A stretch of 64,000 bases of DNA from JACCYX01 sp964610045 (GTDB lineage Bacteria > Chloroflexota > Chloroflexia > Thermomicrobiales > UBA6265): assembly GCA_964610045.1 (NCBI GenBank), contig CAZSUN010000009.1, positions 4,134-68,133 on the forward strand, in the 5' to 3' direction. The notes under the pieces are model-generated. The model was given only the letters and a program-made list of their open reading frames with translations, was not told the origin of the DNA and did no database searches. The translations under genes were made by a program, and so were the position numbers. Numbering within the stretch: the first letter of the stretch is position 1; each line of letters starts with the position of its first letter. Positions 9,193-18,050 of the stretch are shown here, one piece after another.

Positions 9193-11865
9193 CTACGGGA
9201 TGGTCAGCCTGAAGGTTGCGATTTGCCATGGGCGCAACCTTGCCGAGACGGTGCTTCCTTCGATCGTGGCAGCGTGATCGACGACGTTTCCAATGTGGTC
9301 GATAATTGCCGCCGCAGTGACCGTGCGGTCGAATGCCAGCGTGACATCGCCACCAGTGCCTGCGTTCTCCCAGATGCGGACGATCACATGGCCGTCCTCC
9401 AGATGGACCGCCGAGAGTTGGGCCGGACCATCGATCGAGAGGAAGCTGTGCGCATCCGGAAGCGCTCCTGCGGCCGGATGATTCCCCCGCACCACGACAG
9501 GCGGATGATGCAGTTCCGCCGATCGGCGCTGGAGTTCGACGATTGGAGCTGGACCGTCGTGCATGCCGATGGCAACCGCGAAATCGTGGACGCCGTCACC
9601 GGTGACCGACCGTGCGACGCGTGCTTCCCAGGTATCGGGCGTGCGAAGGGTTGAACGCATCAGGACGGGGCCAGTCCTGCCGCCGACATGCTGCCAGTAG
9701 ACCCCGCCATTGATATTGATGACGGATGCGCCGCCGTCATTGCTGGAGGCGTCGATCCAGCTACGAGCCCAGAACCAGTCGGGGCGAAGCCGCTCGAACA
9801 TCTCGACCAGTCCGTAGTCGCGGTCGTCGGGCACCCGGCCCACGTAGACCTCGCCACCAGGATTGCGGGATTCAGTGCCGAACGGGATGTCGACGGTGAT
9901 GCTGGCGTCGTGGGACGACGGTACGGTGAGCGACACCCAGCCGGTCATCGGTGATTCGTCCCAATGCCCTTCGAGGCGGACCTGGGCTCCAATTTCCTGG
10001 CCAGTTGCAGGAATCGTGATGTCGAGGGTGGCGGCGTATGGCCCGACCTGCCCCTGGCTCCGGTGTCGCCACCGCAGAGGACCCTGCTCGACCCACGAGG
10101 ATGTGGTTGGATCGAACGGGTGCGACGCGACCTCGTCGCCGAGGAAGAGCCAGTTTTGGTTGTCGAGTTCGTGGAACACCAGCGCGACGGCGGGAGCGCC
10201 GTCGGGCGAGACGAGTTCCTGCCCGGTCGGTATGTGAGTGACTGATGCGATCTGGTGACCGGCGACCGTCACGCGCAGGTCTCCACCGGGCAGTTCCGCC
10301 TGTCGCGCCAGATCCGGTTGATCTCCACTCTCCTGCACCACGACCCGGCGGTAGCCCAGGGCGGGAACGGTCATGCGGACGAGCGTGCGCTGGTCGTTGA
10401 TGCTGCCCCCATAGCGTGGATGCCGGAACTGATCGATGGGCTGGGACGGCAATGCGTTCCCGCTGGTGTCGGCGAAGGTGATCGCTTCGATGCCGGCAAT
10501 CGCCGGGGCGTGATAGATCTCGACCTCGGTTTCGACCGGCCAGGCGTTGGGATTGAAGATGGTCCGCGAAAGACGGGTATCGCCTCCAGCCGCGATCGCG
10601 ATCGCCTGCTGGGCCGACTGTTCGATGCGATCCGCCTGGATCCTGACGTCGTTGGCGAGGTCGACGAGGTGTGCGTAATCATCGGCGAACGCGAACTCTT
10701 CGGCGTGGGCCTGGTACACACAATGCTGACGCCAGAGCCTGGTGAGTTCGTTCGTGCGATCGGGTGCGCCCAGGAGCGTCGCGACAGCCGCCCACCGTTC
10801 GGCGTGCACCAGACGGCGGTCGTTCATCGTTCGCCAGGACCAGAGACCGGCGCGTCCCGAATTCCCGGCGTTGTACGAGCAATCGCAGCCATCGATCGCC
10901 CCGCGGACGATGGGAAGCGCGGCCTGATGTCCGGCGACCGCGGCAGAGAACTCCACGGGCGTGCACCACTGGATCTTGGCGGGCTCGCGTTCGTTCCAGG
11001 TCGCGACGAACTTCGGCAAATCGAAGAACTCATCCGCGTTCCAGCTCCGGAACGGGCGGCAATCGTCACACCCCTGGATCGCCCAGAGATGGTTGCTGTT
11101 CGAGCGGTCGGGCAGGAGTTGGTCGGCAAGCATGTGCTGGTGGAACGTGACGACCGCCGCGTCCCAATCGTGTTCGAAGGTCCAGGGCACCATTTCGCCA
11201 AAGTAGAACCCGCCGTAGGCGCCCCGGGTAACGAGCATGGTCGAGCCGTCCAGCCCCTCCCAGGTGAACTGGTGTGGGATGCCGAGAGCATTCATGGGGC
11301 CATGCGGTCGCCAGGCTCGGTAGGCCGAGAAACCGGCCAGCGAGAGCAATTGAGGCATTTGGCTGTGACCGATGGCGATATCGACGCTGTGAAACAACGG
11401 GATATCGTCGATCGGGAGCGTATCGAGGAAGAACCGGCGGCCGATCTGCATGTTGCGGATATATGTTTCCTCGCCGACCTGGTTCGGGCGGGCGTTCGCG
11501 ACCTGGCCGCTGACGATTCGGATACGGCCCTCCCGGATGCGCCCGATCAGTTCATCCAGGCGCTGGCCGAGGTGGCGCGACACCGGTTCCCAGAACTCGC
11601 TGGCGGTGTCAAAGAAGTACGTAATGCCGGAATCGCCATTCATGAGGTCGAGGACTTCCTCGACGGCGAGCGCGTAGCGCTCCTCGTGCCACTCGCGGGA
11701 TTGCTCCCACTGCCAGTCGGCGTGGAGGTAGTGCCAGAGCCAGATCTGCTTGCCTTCGAGTGAGGCGCGGATGTCCGCGACCGTGCCTGCGAGCGGGAGG
11801 GGCTTCTGGCCACGGCCAACCCGTTCCCCGGTATCGGCTGGCGTGGCTTCGACCGTGTCGGTCAC
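9193..11865 (-). CDS. Divergent GH38-like glycoside hydrolase
   Basis: An 890-residue protein whose N-terminal half follows the GH38 alpha-mannosidase plan at low similarity. LWHYLHADWQWEQSREWH (H48, D50) takes the place of the HxHxDxxWLW zinc motif. HSVDIAIGHSQMPQLL (D162) aligns with the nucleophile motif WLPDVFGFSGSIPQ of the nearby classical enzyme. An extended beta-rich C-terminus follows. GTG 11865 is taken as the start because GGAGG lies seven bases before it; longer in-frame starts at 11904 and 11964 lack such a site. The neighbours are a sugar-binding protein (upstream) and a glucarate-dehydratase-like enzyme (downstream). It may hydrolyse a modified or acidic sugar linkage rather than mannose. 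Confidence 0.8.
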   Translation of the reverse strand: MTDTVEATPADTGERVGRGQKPLPLAGTVADIRASLEGKQIWLWHYLHADWQWEQSREWHEERYALAVEEVLDLMNGDSGITYFFDTASEFWEPVSRHLGQRLDELIGRIREGRIRIVSGQVANARPNQVGEETYIRNMQIGRRFFLDTLPIDDIPLFHSVDIAIGHSQMPQLLSLAGFSAYRAWRPHGPMNALGIPHQFTWEGLDGSTMLVTRGAYGGFYFGEMVPWTFEHDWDAAVVTFHQHMLADQLLPDRSNSNHLWAIQGCDDCRPFRSWNADEFFDLPKFVATWNEREPAKIQWCTPVEFSAAVAGHQAALPIVRGAIDGCDCSYNAGNSGRAGLWSWRTMNDRRLVHAERWAAVATLLGAPDRTNELTRLWRQHCVYQAHAEEFAFADDYAHLVDLANDVRIQADRIEQSAQQAIAIAAGGDTRLSRTIFNPNAWPVETEVEIYHAPAIAGIEAITFADTSGNALPSQPIDQFRHPRYGGSINDQRTLVRMTVPALGYRRVVVQESGDQPDLARQAELPGGDLRVTVAGHQIASVTHIPTGQELVSPDGAPAVALVFHELDNQNWLFLGDEVASHPFDPTTSSWVEQGPLRWRHRSQGQVGPYAATLDITIPATGQEIGAQVRLEGHWDESPMTGWVSLTVPSSHDASITVDIPFGTESRNPGGEVYVGRVPDDRDYGLVEMFERLRPDWFWARSWIDASSNDGGASVININGGVYWQHVGGRTGPVLMRSTLRTPDTWEARVARSVTGDGVHDFAVAIGMHDGPAPIVELQRRSAELHHPPVVVRGNHPAAGALPDAHSFLSIDGPAQLSAVHLEDGHVIVRIWENAGTGGDVTLAFDRTVTAAAIIDHIGNVVDHAATIEGSTVSARLRPWQIATFRLTIP

Positions 11866-11953
11866 CGTGGTTCCTCCTGGAGTGCATGGCGCGTGCTCGT
11901 CCATGCCGCCGGAGAAATGCGCGACCGAACGAGACATCTGGTTGGTGGTGAAT

Positions 11954-11976
11954 GGGGCCGGCATGCAGCCGGCCCC
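11954..11976 (-). terminator. Hairpin between binding-protein gene and GH38-like gene
   Basis: Perfect 9-base arms GGGGCCGGC and GCCGGCCCC surround a 5-base loop. It lies after the solute-binding protein gene and before the next minus-strand gene, where partial termination would leave the binding protein more abundant. No T-run follows. Confidence 0.5.
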
Positions 11977-12047
11977 GAAATACGAACGGAGCCCGTTGGT
12001 CCCGGAGGGCGACCACGGGGGGCGCCCGTACGGAAGCGAGCCTGGCG

Positions 12048-13448
12048 TCAGGACTGGATATCCGCCTGCCAGTTGTCAAGGATTGCCTGGCACTCGGCAG
12101 CCATCGTCTCGACGGCCTGTTCCGGGGTGCTGACGCCTTGCATCACCTCGTCAAAGGCGCGGGAATTGCTGGCCAGGATCTCGCCGACGCCCGGAATGAC
12201 CGGCACCCACTGGGAGACCGAGACCTGCTCCACGAAGAGTTGCCGCTGTTCCGGCGATACCGTTCCCTCTCCGTTGATGAAGTCGTCGCTTTCGGCGACC
12301 GTCTGCAAGGCCGGCACCTGGTTTTCCGACAGCCCGATCCGTAGCTGGTTCGCCGGTTCGAGCATCCATTCGATGAACTCGAATGCTTCGTCCGGGTGCT
12401 CAGCACCCTTCGGGATGACCCAGGCGTGACCGCCGCTGTAGTTGGCCTGTTGCCCGCCTTCCGGGATCGGGATCGCGCCGAACCCCCAGGTGAGATCAGG
12501 CGCGTAGCGGGTGAAGTTGGGCGGCATCCACGAGCCGTTAACCTCTGCGCCAAGTTTGCCCAGCATGAAGATGTCCTGGCCCGGACCCGGAACGAGCGAA
12601 GTTGCGAACTCGGAGACGGACGGGTAGCCACCCTGCAGGTCGAAGGTATCGAGCATGTACTGGAACGAGCCGATGCCGGCCTCGTTGTTGAACGTGACCT
12701 GCGTCTTTTCCTCGTTCATGAATTCGCCGCCGAGCTGCCAGAGGTGGATGTACCACATCAGGAAGCCGGGAGGATTGCCGATGGAGGGGGCGTAGCCGAG
12801 GCGGTCGATCTGGTTGCGGTCGTTGGTGACCAGGATCTGCGGGATGGCGGCCTTGAGTTCGTCCCAGCTCGAAATCGCAGTTTCGGGATCGAGACCGACT
12901 TCGCTGAAGACCGCCTTGTTCCAGTAGAAGGCACGGACATCGGTGTAGTGCGGAACAGCGTACATCTGGCCATCCCAGGTGACATCCCGCGTGAGGGTTG
13001 GCCAGATCTCGGCGGCCTTGATGACCGCGGATGCCGCGATCCGGTCATCGAGTGACTCGATCAAGCCGCGGGCGGCCCATTCGGCGGCCAGGTAGCGGTC
13101 CATGTAGAAGAGGTCGGGCGGATCGCCACCGGCCACGGCGGTGACGAGCTTCTCCGGGCTCCAGTTTGTGGTGAACACTTCGGCGGTGATGTGATCGTTC
13201 TGCTCGTTGAACTCGTTGGTGAGGGCGGCGTAGGTGTGGATCTCCTCGCCCTCTTCCGGCACGAGCGGATAGGGCGACCAGATGGAAATGGTGGTCTTGT
13301 CCTGGGCGGCGGCGTTCCGCAGGAGCCACGGACCGGTGGCGCTGCCGGCGATCGCGCCGGAGGCGATGCCGGCGTCACGCAGGAATTCCCGCCTGGTGCG
13401 CTGCCAGGCGCGTGGCGACCGGTGGATGCTGCTGGATGACTTGCTCAT
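12048..13448 (-). CDS. Extracellular sugar-binding protein of an ABC importer (family 1)
   Basis: A 466-residue solute-binding protein exported for capture of a carbohydrate outside the membrane. The N-terminus has a twin-arginine-type signal (RTRREFLRDAG) followed by an Ala/Gly-rich hydrophobic stretch ending at NAAAQDKT. The mature part shows type I features: SIWSPYPLVPEEGEEIHTYA, DPPDLFYMDRYLAAEWAARG, and the C-terminal EFIEWMLEPANQLRIGL. Start ATG 13448 has AAGGA about nine bases upstream. The two permease genes are directly upstream in the transcript (13527-15395). The substrate cannot be read; neighbouring enzymes favour a glycan-derived oligosaccharide or sugar acid. Confidence 0.93.
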   Translation of the reverse strand: MSKSSSSIHRSPRAWQRTRREFLRDAGIASGAIAGSATGPWLLRNAAAQDKTTISIWSPYPLVPEEGEEIHTYAALTNEFNEQNDHITAEVFTTNWSPEKLVTAVAGGDPPDLFYMDRYLAAEWAARGLIESLDDRIAASAVIKAAEIWPTLTRDVTWDGQMYAVPHYTDVRAFYWNKAVFSEVGLDPETAISSWDELKAAIPQILVTNDRNQIDRLGYAPSIGNPPGFLMWYIHLWQLGGEFMNEEKTQVTFNNEAGIGSFQYMLDTFDLQGGYPSVSEFATSLVPGPGQDIFMLGKLGAEVNGSWMPPNFTRYAPDLTWGFGAIPIPEGGQQANYSGGHAWVIPKGAEHPDEAFEFIEWMLEPANQLRIGLSENQVPALQTVAESDDFINGEGTVSPEQRQLFVEQVSVSQWVPVIPGVGEILASNSRAFDEVMQGVSTPEQAVETMAAECQAILDNWQADIQS

Positions 13449-13526
13449 CGATCGATCCTTCGTCGTAACGAGTATTTCGCGTCGAGACCCTGCATCCTGG
13501 TTCCGATTCACCTCCTGTCGAACGCC

Positions 13527-14426
13527 TCAGCCTTTCATGCCGGTGAGGACGACACTGCGGATGAAGACCCGTTGGAAAAGGAAAAAGAGAATGACGGTTG
13601 GCAGGGCGACCATGGTGGATGCGGCCATCATCAACTGGAAGCGCTGCTGGGTTTGTCCGATGAACCCCTGAAGCCCGAGCATCAGGGTCTTCTTGCTCTC
13701 GTCGTTGAGATAGATGAGTGGACCGAGGAAGTCGTTCCAATGGGCGAGGAACGAGAAGATGGTGACGGTGACGAGGGCAGGGAGCGCCAGCGGCAGGATG
13801 ATCCGGAAGAAGATACCGAATTCGGAATCGCCATCCATCCGCGCGGCATCGGAGAGATCCATAGGAATCGAGCGGAAGTATTGCCGCATCAGGAAGATGA
13901 GGAACGGAGAACCGCCCAGGTAATACGGCACGATCAGCGGCAGGAAGGTATTGATCCAACCCAACTCGCGGAAAACCAGGAACTGCGGGACGAGTGTGAC
14001 GATGTACGGAAGCATCGTGGTGGCGAGCAGCAGGACGAAGAGGGCATCACGGCCGGGAAACCGGAGCCGGGCGAAGCCGTAGGCGACGACGGAACCGGAT
14101 ATCAACTGTCCGGCCGTGGCCAGCACCGTGATGATCAGCGTGTTCCTCAGGTACGTGCCGAATGGGGCGAAGTTCCAGGCATCCGGGAAGTTCTCCCAAA
14201 CGGCAGGATTGGGAATCCACTGGGGCGGGAAGACCAGCACCTGCTGGTTGGTCTTGAGCGCGGTCGAGACCATCCAGAACAGGGGAAGCGCAAAGACGGT
14301 GGCCAGGACGATCAGGACGGTGAAGACCAGCGTGCGGCTGACGAACGTGCGGGCCAGTTTCGTCCGGTACCACGGGAGTTCATGGTAGGACGGTTGCTGG
14401 CTGGAGCCGGGAGTGGGCAGGTTCAT
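13527..14426 (-). CDS. Carbohydrate ABC transporter permease, MalG type
   Basis: A 299-residue membrane protein with about six transmembrane segments, the second permease half of the importer whose binding protein is at 12048-13448. The EAA motif DLSDAARMDGDSEFGIFFRI then LPLALPAL is intact, and the end (VFIRSVVLTGMKG) is typical of this half. The ATG at 14426 lies 12 bases after the stop of the partner permease, so the three proteins are made from one message. No ATP-binding subunit gene is nearby; such importers often share a MsmK/UgpC-type ATPase encoded elsewhere. Confidence 0.94.
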   Translation of the reverse strand: MNLPTPGSSQQPSYHELPWYRTKLARTFVSRTLVFTVLIVLATVFALPLFWMVSTALKTNQQVLVFPPQWIPNPAVWENFPDAWNFAPFGTYLRNTLIITVLATAGQLISGSVVAYGFARLRFPGRDALFVLLLATTMLPYIVTLVPQFLVFRELGWINTFLPLIVPYYLGGSPFLIFLMRQYFRSIPMDLSDAARMDGDSEFGIFFRIILPLALPALVTVTIFSFLAHWNDFLGPLIYLNDESKKTLMLGLQGFIGQTQQRFQLMMAASTMVALPTVILFFLFQRVFIRSVVLTGMKG

Positions 14427-14438
14427 CAGGCGCTCCCC

Positions 14439-15395
14439 CTATCGTCCATCGGTCTCGTAATAGACCAGGTTGCGTGAGAACCGGAACAGGAGGATCGTGA
14501 CGACGAGGACGACGACGAACAGGATCCAGGAGAGGGCAGCGGCGTACCCCATCTTGTAGTAGACGAAGGCGTTCTGCCAGATATAGAGCACGTAGAACAG
14601 CAGGGAGTTGAGAGGGCCACCGGCCGGGGCGAACGGGTTGGTGCCGCCAAGCAACAGTGCAGGGACGAACACCTGGAACGAGTTGATGACCCCGATGATG
14701 AGGTTGAACAGGATGGTGGGAGAGAGCATCGGGATCGTGATGGTCAAGAACCGGCGGATTGCGCCCGCTCCGTCGATTTCGGCGGCTTCGTAGAGTTGTT
14801 GCGGGATCGCCTGGAGCCCGGCAAGGTAGATGATCATCGTGCCGCCGACACTCCAGACAGACCAGAGCACGATGGTGGTCTTGACCCAGGCCGGATCGGT
14901 CAGCCAGCCAGGCCCGATGATGCCGACCTTGTCGAGCAAGACATTGAGCAGGCCGAACCGGCCGTGAAAAACCCAGCTCAGGATGGCGACGGACGCGACG
15001 ATCGGAACGACTGACGGGACATAAAAGAGCGTGCGAAAGATCGCGATGCCGCGCACGGGTTGGTTCAGCAGCATCGCCAGGGCGAGCCCGACGACCAGCG
15101 TCGCCGGAACCGCGACGGCGACGAACCAGACCGTGTTGGACAGCGATTTGCTGACGAGGGGATCGGCGCCACTGAAGATGCGGGAGTAGTTCTCGAAACC
15201 AACCCAGGATGGCGAGGTCAGGCCATCGTAGTCGGTCAGGCTCAGGTAGGCACCATAGATCATTGGGAACGCCGTAAAGGCGAGGAAGCCGATGATCCAG
15301 GGAGAGATGAACAGGTAGCCATACATGGCTTCGCGGCGCAGCAATCGGCCGCGACGCTTGGGAGTCACCACCGGTTGGCTGGCTGCATGGTCCAT
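14439..15395 (-). CDS. Carbohydrate ABC transporter permease, MalF type
   Basis: A 318-residue membrane protein, first permease of the operon. After a short basic N-terminus (KRRGRLLRREAMYGYLFISP) come the usual six membrane segments. The EAA loop is YEAAEIDGAGAIRRFLTITI then PMLSPTI. ATG 15395 has GGGAGG seven bases upstream. It sits 27 bases after the aminotransferase gene (15423-16733) in the direction of transcription, suggesting that the aminotransferase and the importer are co-expressed. Confidence 0.94.
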   Translation of the reverse strand: MDHAASQPVVTPKRRGRLLRREAMYGYLFISPWIIGFLAFTAFPMIYGAYLSLTDYDGLTSPSWVGFENYSRIFSGADPLVSKSLSNTVWFVAVAVPATLVVGLALAMLLNQPVRGIAIFRTLFYVPSVVPIVASVAILSWVFHGRFGLLNVLLDKVGIIGPGWLTDPAWVKTTIVLWSVWSVGGTMIIYLAGLQAIPQQLYEAAEIDGAGAIRRFLTITIPMLSPTILFNLIIGVINSFQVFVPALLLGGTNPFAPAGGPLNSLLFYVLYIWQNAFVYYKMGYAAALSWILFVVVLVVTILLFRFSRNLVYYETDGR

Positions 15396-15422
15396 GTGAT
15401 CCCTCCCCGGTTGCGGGCGACG

Positions 15423-16733
15423 TCAGGCGATGGTGCGACAGACGTCTTCGGCGATGGTGAGGGTCTCCGCCAGGTCCCCGGCGCTATGCGCGAGGGTGAA
15501 CCCGGCGTGACCGGGAGCGCCAGCCTTGGTATAGGCGTGGAAGTAGACGCCTCGTTCGAAGCAGCCGCGCACGAACCGTGCGTGCATGGCGTGATCGTGG
15601 CCGAGGGCATCGGACCAGGTGCGGACTGGCTCTGAACGGCCAAAGTAGAGGCCGAATCGCGCGCCGCGGCCCTGGACCTGGACAGGGAGACCGGCACGGT
15701 CGAAGACGGCTTGCAGGTCTCCGTAGAACGCCGCTCCGGTGGCGTTGATACGGTCGTAGGTTCCGGGCTGGCGAAGGATTTCCAAGGTGGAGATGGCTGC
15801 CAGGACGCTGGCCAGCCAGCCGGAGTAGGTGCCGGAGTGGGCGACAGTCCCCGTGGGCAGCGTTTGCTCCATCAGGTCGGCCCGACCGGAGAGTGACGAG
15901 AGCGGCATGCCGTTGGCGAGGGCCTTGGCGTGGGTGGTGAGATCGGGCGTCACGCCGAACTCGGCCTGGACGCCACCGACGTTCGTCCGGAAACCAGAGA
16001 GCACTTCGTCGAAGATCAGCACCACGCCGTGTTCGCGCGTGCGTTGCCGGAGGAGTTCGAGATAGCCGGGAGCGGGCACGATGCAGCCAGCGTTGAAGTG
16101 GATCGGCTCGCAGATCACGCAGGCCAGCTCGTCACCGTGGACGCGAATGGCGTCCTCGAACGCGTCGACATCGTTGAACGGGATCATGACGACATCGCCG
16201 GCGCCCGACGCCGGGACCCCGCCCGAGTTTGGGACGATGGCGGGATCGTTGCCGGTGGGGTCGGCGCGGCGGTAGAGCCAGGGTTCGGCGAGGCCGTGGA
16301 AATGGCCGTCGAACTTCAGGTATTTCGTCCGGCCGGTTGCCGCGCGGGCGATGCGCAGGGCGACGATCGTGACCTCCGTGCCGACTGTCGAATAGCGGAC
16401 CCTTTCGGCGGCCGGGATGATCTCGCAGATGGTGGCGGAGAGTTCCTCGTGGTACTTCGTTTCGGCGGCGGTGATGATGCCCGCAGAGACGGCGGTGCCG
16501 ACGGCCTCGCGAACGGCCGGGTGGTTGTGGCCGAGGAGGGCGGCGCCGTTCGACGTGTTAAAGTCGATGTAGCGCGTTCCCGCTGGATCGTACAGATAGG
16601 GACCATCGCCGCGTTCGATGTAGAGCGGCTTTTCGAGGTACGGATTCAGGCGCATCGAAGCCGAGACACCACCAGGCATCACCTGTTTCGCCTCGGCGAA
16701 GAGTTCGCCAACCGTACGGTCGCTAACCGCCAT
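15423..16733 (-). CDS. Class III aminotransferase, glutamate-1-semialdehyde aminomutase-like
   Basis: A 436-residue PLP enzyme of fold type I. The PLP-pyridine aspartate is D242 in LIFDEVLSGFR, and the Schiff-base lysine is K270 in THAKALANGMP. The N-terminal AKQVMPGGVSASMR resembles glutamate-1-semialdehyde 2,1-aminomutase. Here, however, it heads a sugar-import operon and is flanked by a regulator, with no haem genes nearby, so a transaminase of an amino sugar, keto acid or omega-amino acid is more likely than a haem biosynthesis role. GGGAGG lies five bases before ATG 16733; an in-frame extension to 16808 would overlap the control region and is rejected. Confidence 0.88.
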   Translation of the reverse strand: MAVSDRTVGELFAEAKQVMPGGVSASMRLNPYLEKPLYIERGDGPYLYDPAGTRYIDFNTSNGAALLGHNHPAVREAVGTAVSAGIITAAETKYHEELSATICEIIPAAERVRYSTVGTEVTIVALRIARAATGRTKYLKFDGHFHGLAEPWLYRRADPTGNDPAIVPNSGGVPASGAGDVVMIPFNDVDAFEDAIRVHGDELACVICEPIHFNAGCIVPAPGYLELLRQRTREHGVVLIFDEVLSGFRTNVGGVQAEFGVTPDLTTHAKALANGMPLSSLSGRADLMEQTLPTGTVAHSGTYSGWLASVLAAISTLEILRQPGTYDRINATGAAFYGDLQAVFDRAGLPVQVQGRGARFGLYFGRSEPVRTWSDALGHDHAMHARFVRGCFERGVYFHAYTKAGAPGHAGFTLAHSAGDLAETLTIAEDVCRTIA

Positions 16734-16796
16734 CTGGACCTCCCATGGGCAAGCCGGGAACGCCGGAAAAGTCGAGCGTCTTGCTGTGAGTGGATA

Positions 16797-16824
16797 GTAT
16801 GATTTCACGTTTGTGAAGTAATAC
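16797..16824. promoter_or_regulatory. Interrupted palindrome, likely operator between divergent genes
   Basis: Arms GTATGATTTCAC and GTGAAGTAATAC match at 10 of 12 positions across a GTTT spacer, in the 153-base gap between the aminotransferase operon and the XRE-cupin regulator. A TTGACT hexamer follows at 16827-16832. The natural candidate for binding is the XRE-cupin protein encoded next to it, which would control both directions. Confidence 0.55.
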
Positions 16825-16886
16825 TGTTGACTTGAGTGCTACTCTATGAAGGTCAGCAAGGAAAGTCAAGGGGTACGGAGATCGCC

Positions 16887-17528
16887 ATGGCAACGACGGT
16901 AACGGCTGGCGCGATGACCAGGGACGGTGTGTTGCCAGATGGCCGGTCGGGATTCATTGGGGGAATCGGTCTCGAAGTGCGGCGGTTGCGCGGGGAGCGG
17001 AACCTGACGGCGGCAGCCCTGGCACGGGCAGCCGGGGTGTCGCCGAGCCTGATCAGCCAGATCGAGCGAGGGGTGACATCTCCGTCGATTGAGGTGCTTT
17101 GGGCGATCGCGCGGGCGCTGGACGTGTCGATGGGCGCGTTTTTCCAGGAAGCTGACGGACAGACTCCCTCCAGCCATGAACCTGACCGGGCGAAGGCCGT
17201 GGTCGTGCGTGCGCACCAACGCAAACGCCTCGCCTTGCCGAATTCGGTTTCATACGATCTTCTCTCACCTGATCTGAAACACCAGATCGAGTTCACCTGG
17301 GCCGAATTCGCGCCCGGCGAAGGCTCGCCGCACGAGCCGTACAGTCACGCCGGCGAGGAGCAGATGGTGGTGGTGGAGGGCGAAATCCATTTCTGGATCG
17401 ATGGCGAGGAATTCGTCCTCGGTGAGGGCGATGCGCTGACGATTGACAGCGGTCTGCCGCACCGGGCCGAGAACCGGAGTGACCGCCGGGCCGTGGTCAT
17501 CGCTGCGATGACCCCGCCGTCGTTCTAG
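16887..17528 (+). CDS. XRE-family transcriptional regulator with C-terminal cupin sensor domain
   Basis: A 213-residue DNA-binding protein. The helix-turn-helix lies around residues 28-80: LRGERNLTAAALARAAGVSP then SLISQIERGVTSPSIEVL. A cupin beta-barrel fills the second half (FAPGEGSPHEPYSHAGEEQM, LGEGDALTIDSGLPHRAENR), as in PuuR/SutR-type regulators that sense small metabolites. ATG 16887 has GGAG seven bases upstream; longer in-frame starts lack a ribosome site. The gene is divergent from the aminotransferase-importer operon with a palindrome in between. It is followed after 15 bases by another cupin protein. The ligand is unknown. Confidence 0.9.
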   Translation: MATTVTAGAMTRDGVLPDGRSGFIGGIGLEVRRLRGERNLTAAALARAAGVSPSLISQIERGVTSPSIEVLWAIARALDVSMGAFFQEADGQTPSSHEPDRAKAVVVRAHQRKRLALPNSVSYDLLSPDLKHQIEFTWAEFAPGEGSPHEPYSHAGEEQMVVVEGEIHFWIDGEEFVLGEGDALTIDSGLPHRAENRSDRRAVVIAAMTPPSF

Positions 17529-17543
17529 CGCGGGAGGCACACA

Positions 17544-17957
17544 GTGGCTGGCGAAGCACGACCAACCTGCCGGGTAATCCGGGCGCCGGACGCCTATACC
17601 GGCCGGCAGGGACCGCAATACGCGGGCGGGATCAGCGCGGAGAGTGCCGGTTCGACCGGCTTGTGGCTGGGCAGGATCGAGATCGCGCCGGGCACACGGA
17701 CGAATGCCCATCTCCACGTGCGTCACGAGACCGCCATCCACGTGCTCAGCGGCGAGGCGGAAATGTGGTTCGGGGAGGCTCTCCAGGAGCATGTCGTCAC
17801 CGGACCGGGTGACTACCTCTACATTCCGCCCGGTGTGCCGCATGTCGCGGCCAACATGAGCCAGACAGAGCCCGTGATCGCGGTCATCGCCCGGACCGAC
17901 CCAAATGAGCAGGAAAGCGTGGTCCTGCTGCCACATCTGGACGCGCTGGCGAAGTAG
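17544..17957 (+). CDS. Single-domain cupin protein
   Basis: A 137-residue small beta-barrel protein. Cupin motif 1 is NAHLHVRHETAIHVLSGEAE (H56, H58, E62) and motif 2 is PGDYLYIPPGVPHVAAN (H100), giving a complete His3-Glu metal site. It could be an isomerase, dioxygenase or sugar-binding protein; no substrate can be assigned. The GTG start is supported by GGGAGG eight bases upstream. It sits 15 bases behind the XRE-cupin regulator, so the two are co-transcribed and may deal with the same metabolite. Confidence 0.87.
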   Translation: MAGEARPTCRVIRAPDAYTGRQGPQYAGGISAESAGSTGLWLGRIEIAPGTRTNAHLHVRHETAIHVLSGEAEMWFGEALQEHVVTGPGDYLYIPPGVPHVAANMSQTEPVIAVIARTDPNEQESVVLLPHLDALAK

Positions 17958-17981
17958 CCCTGGGCTGTGCGGCGCATATGG

Positions 17982-18001
17982 GGCGGACACGGAGGTCCGC
18001 C
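17982..18001. terminator. Hairpin between convergent genes
   Basis: GGCGGAC and GTCCGCC pair around a 6-base loop, and the following CGCTACGCAT is typical of the dispersed repeat family. It lies between the cupin gene and the convergent GH172 gene and could end transcription from both sides. Confidence 0.45.
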
Positions 18002-18050
18002 GCTACGCATGAGGTTTCTTCGCGGCGGCTTCCGCGTCCGCCCGTGTGTG

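Noticed and set aside
10255..11763. 502-codon plus-strand frame inside the GH38-like gene
   Set aside because: The opposite strand carries a protein with recognisable motifs and a GGAGG-supported start; this frame shows no known motif.
15423..16733. Calling the aminotransferase hemL (haem biosynthesis)
   Set aside because: The lysine and aspartate motifs fit the wider class III family, and the operon context is sugar import, so a specific hemL name is not justified.
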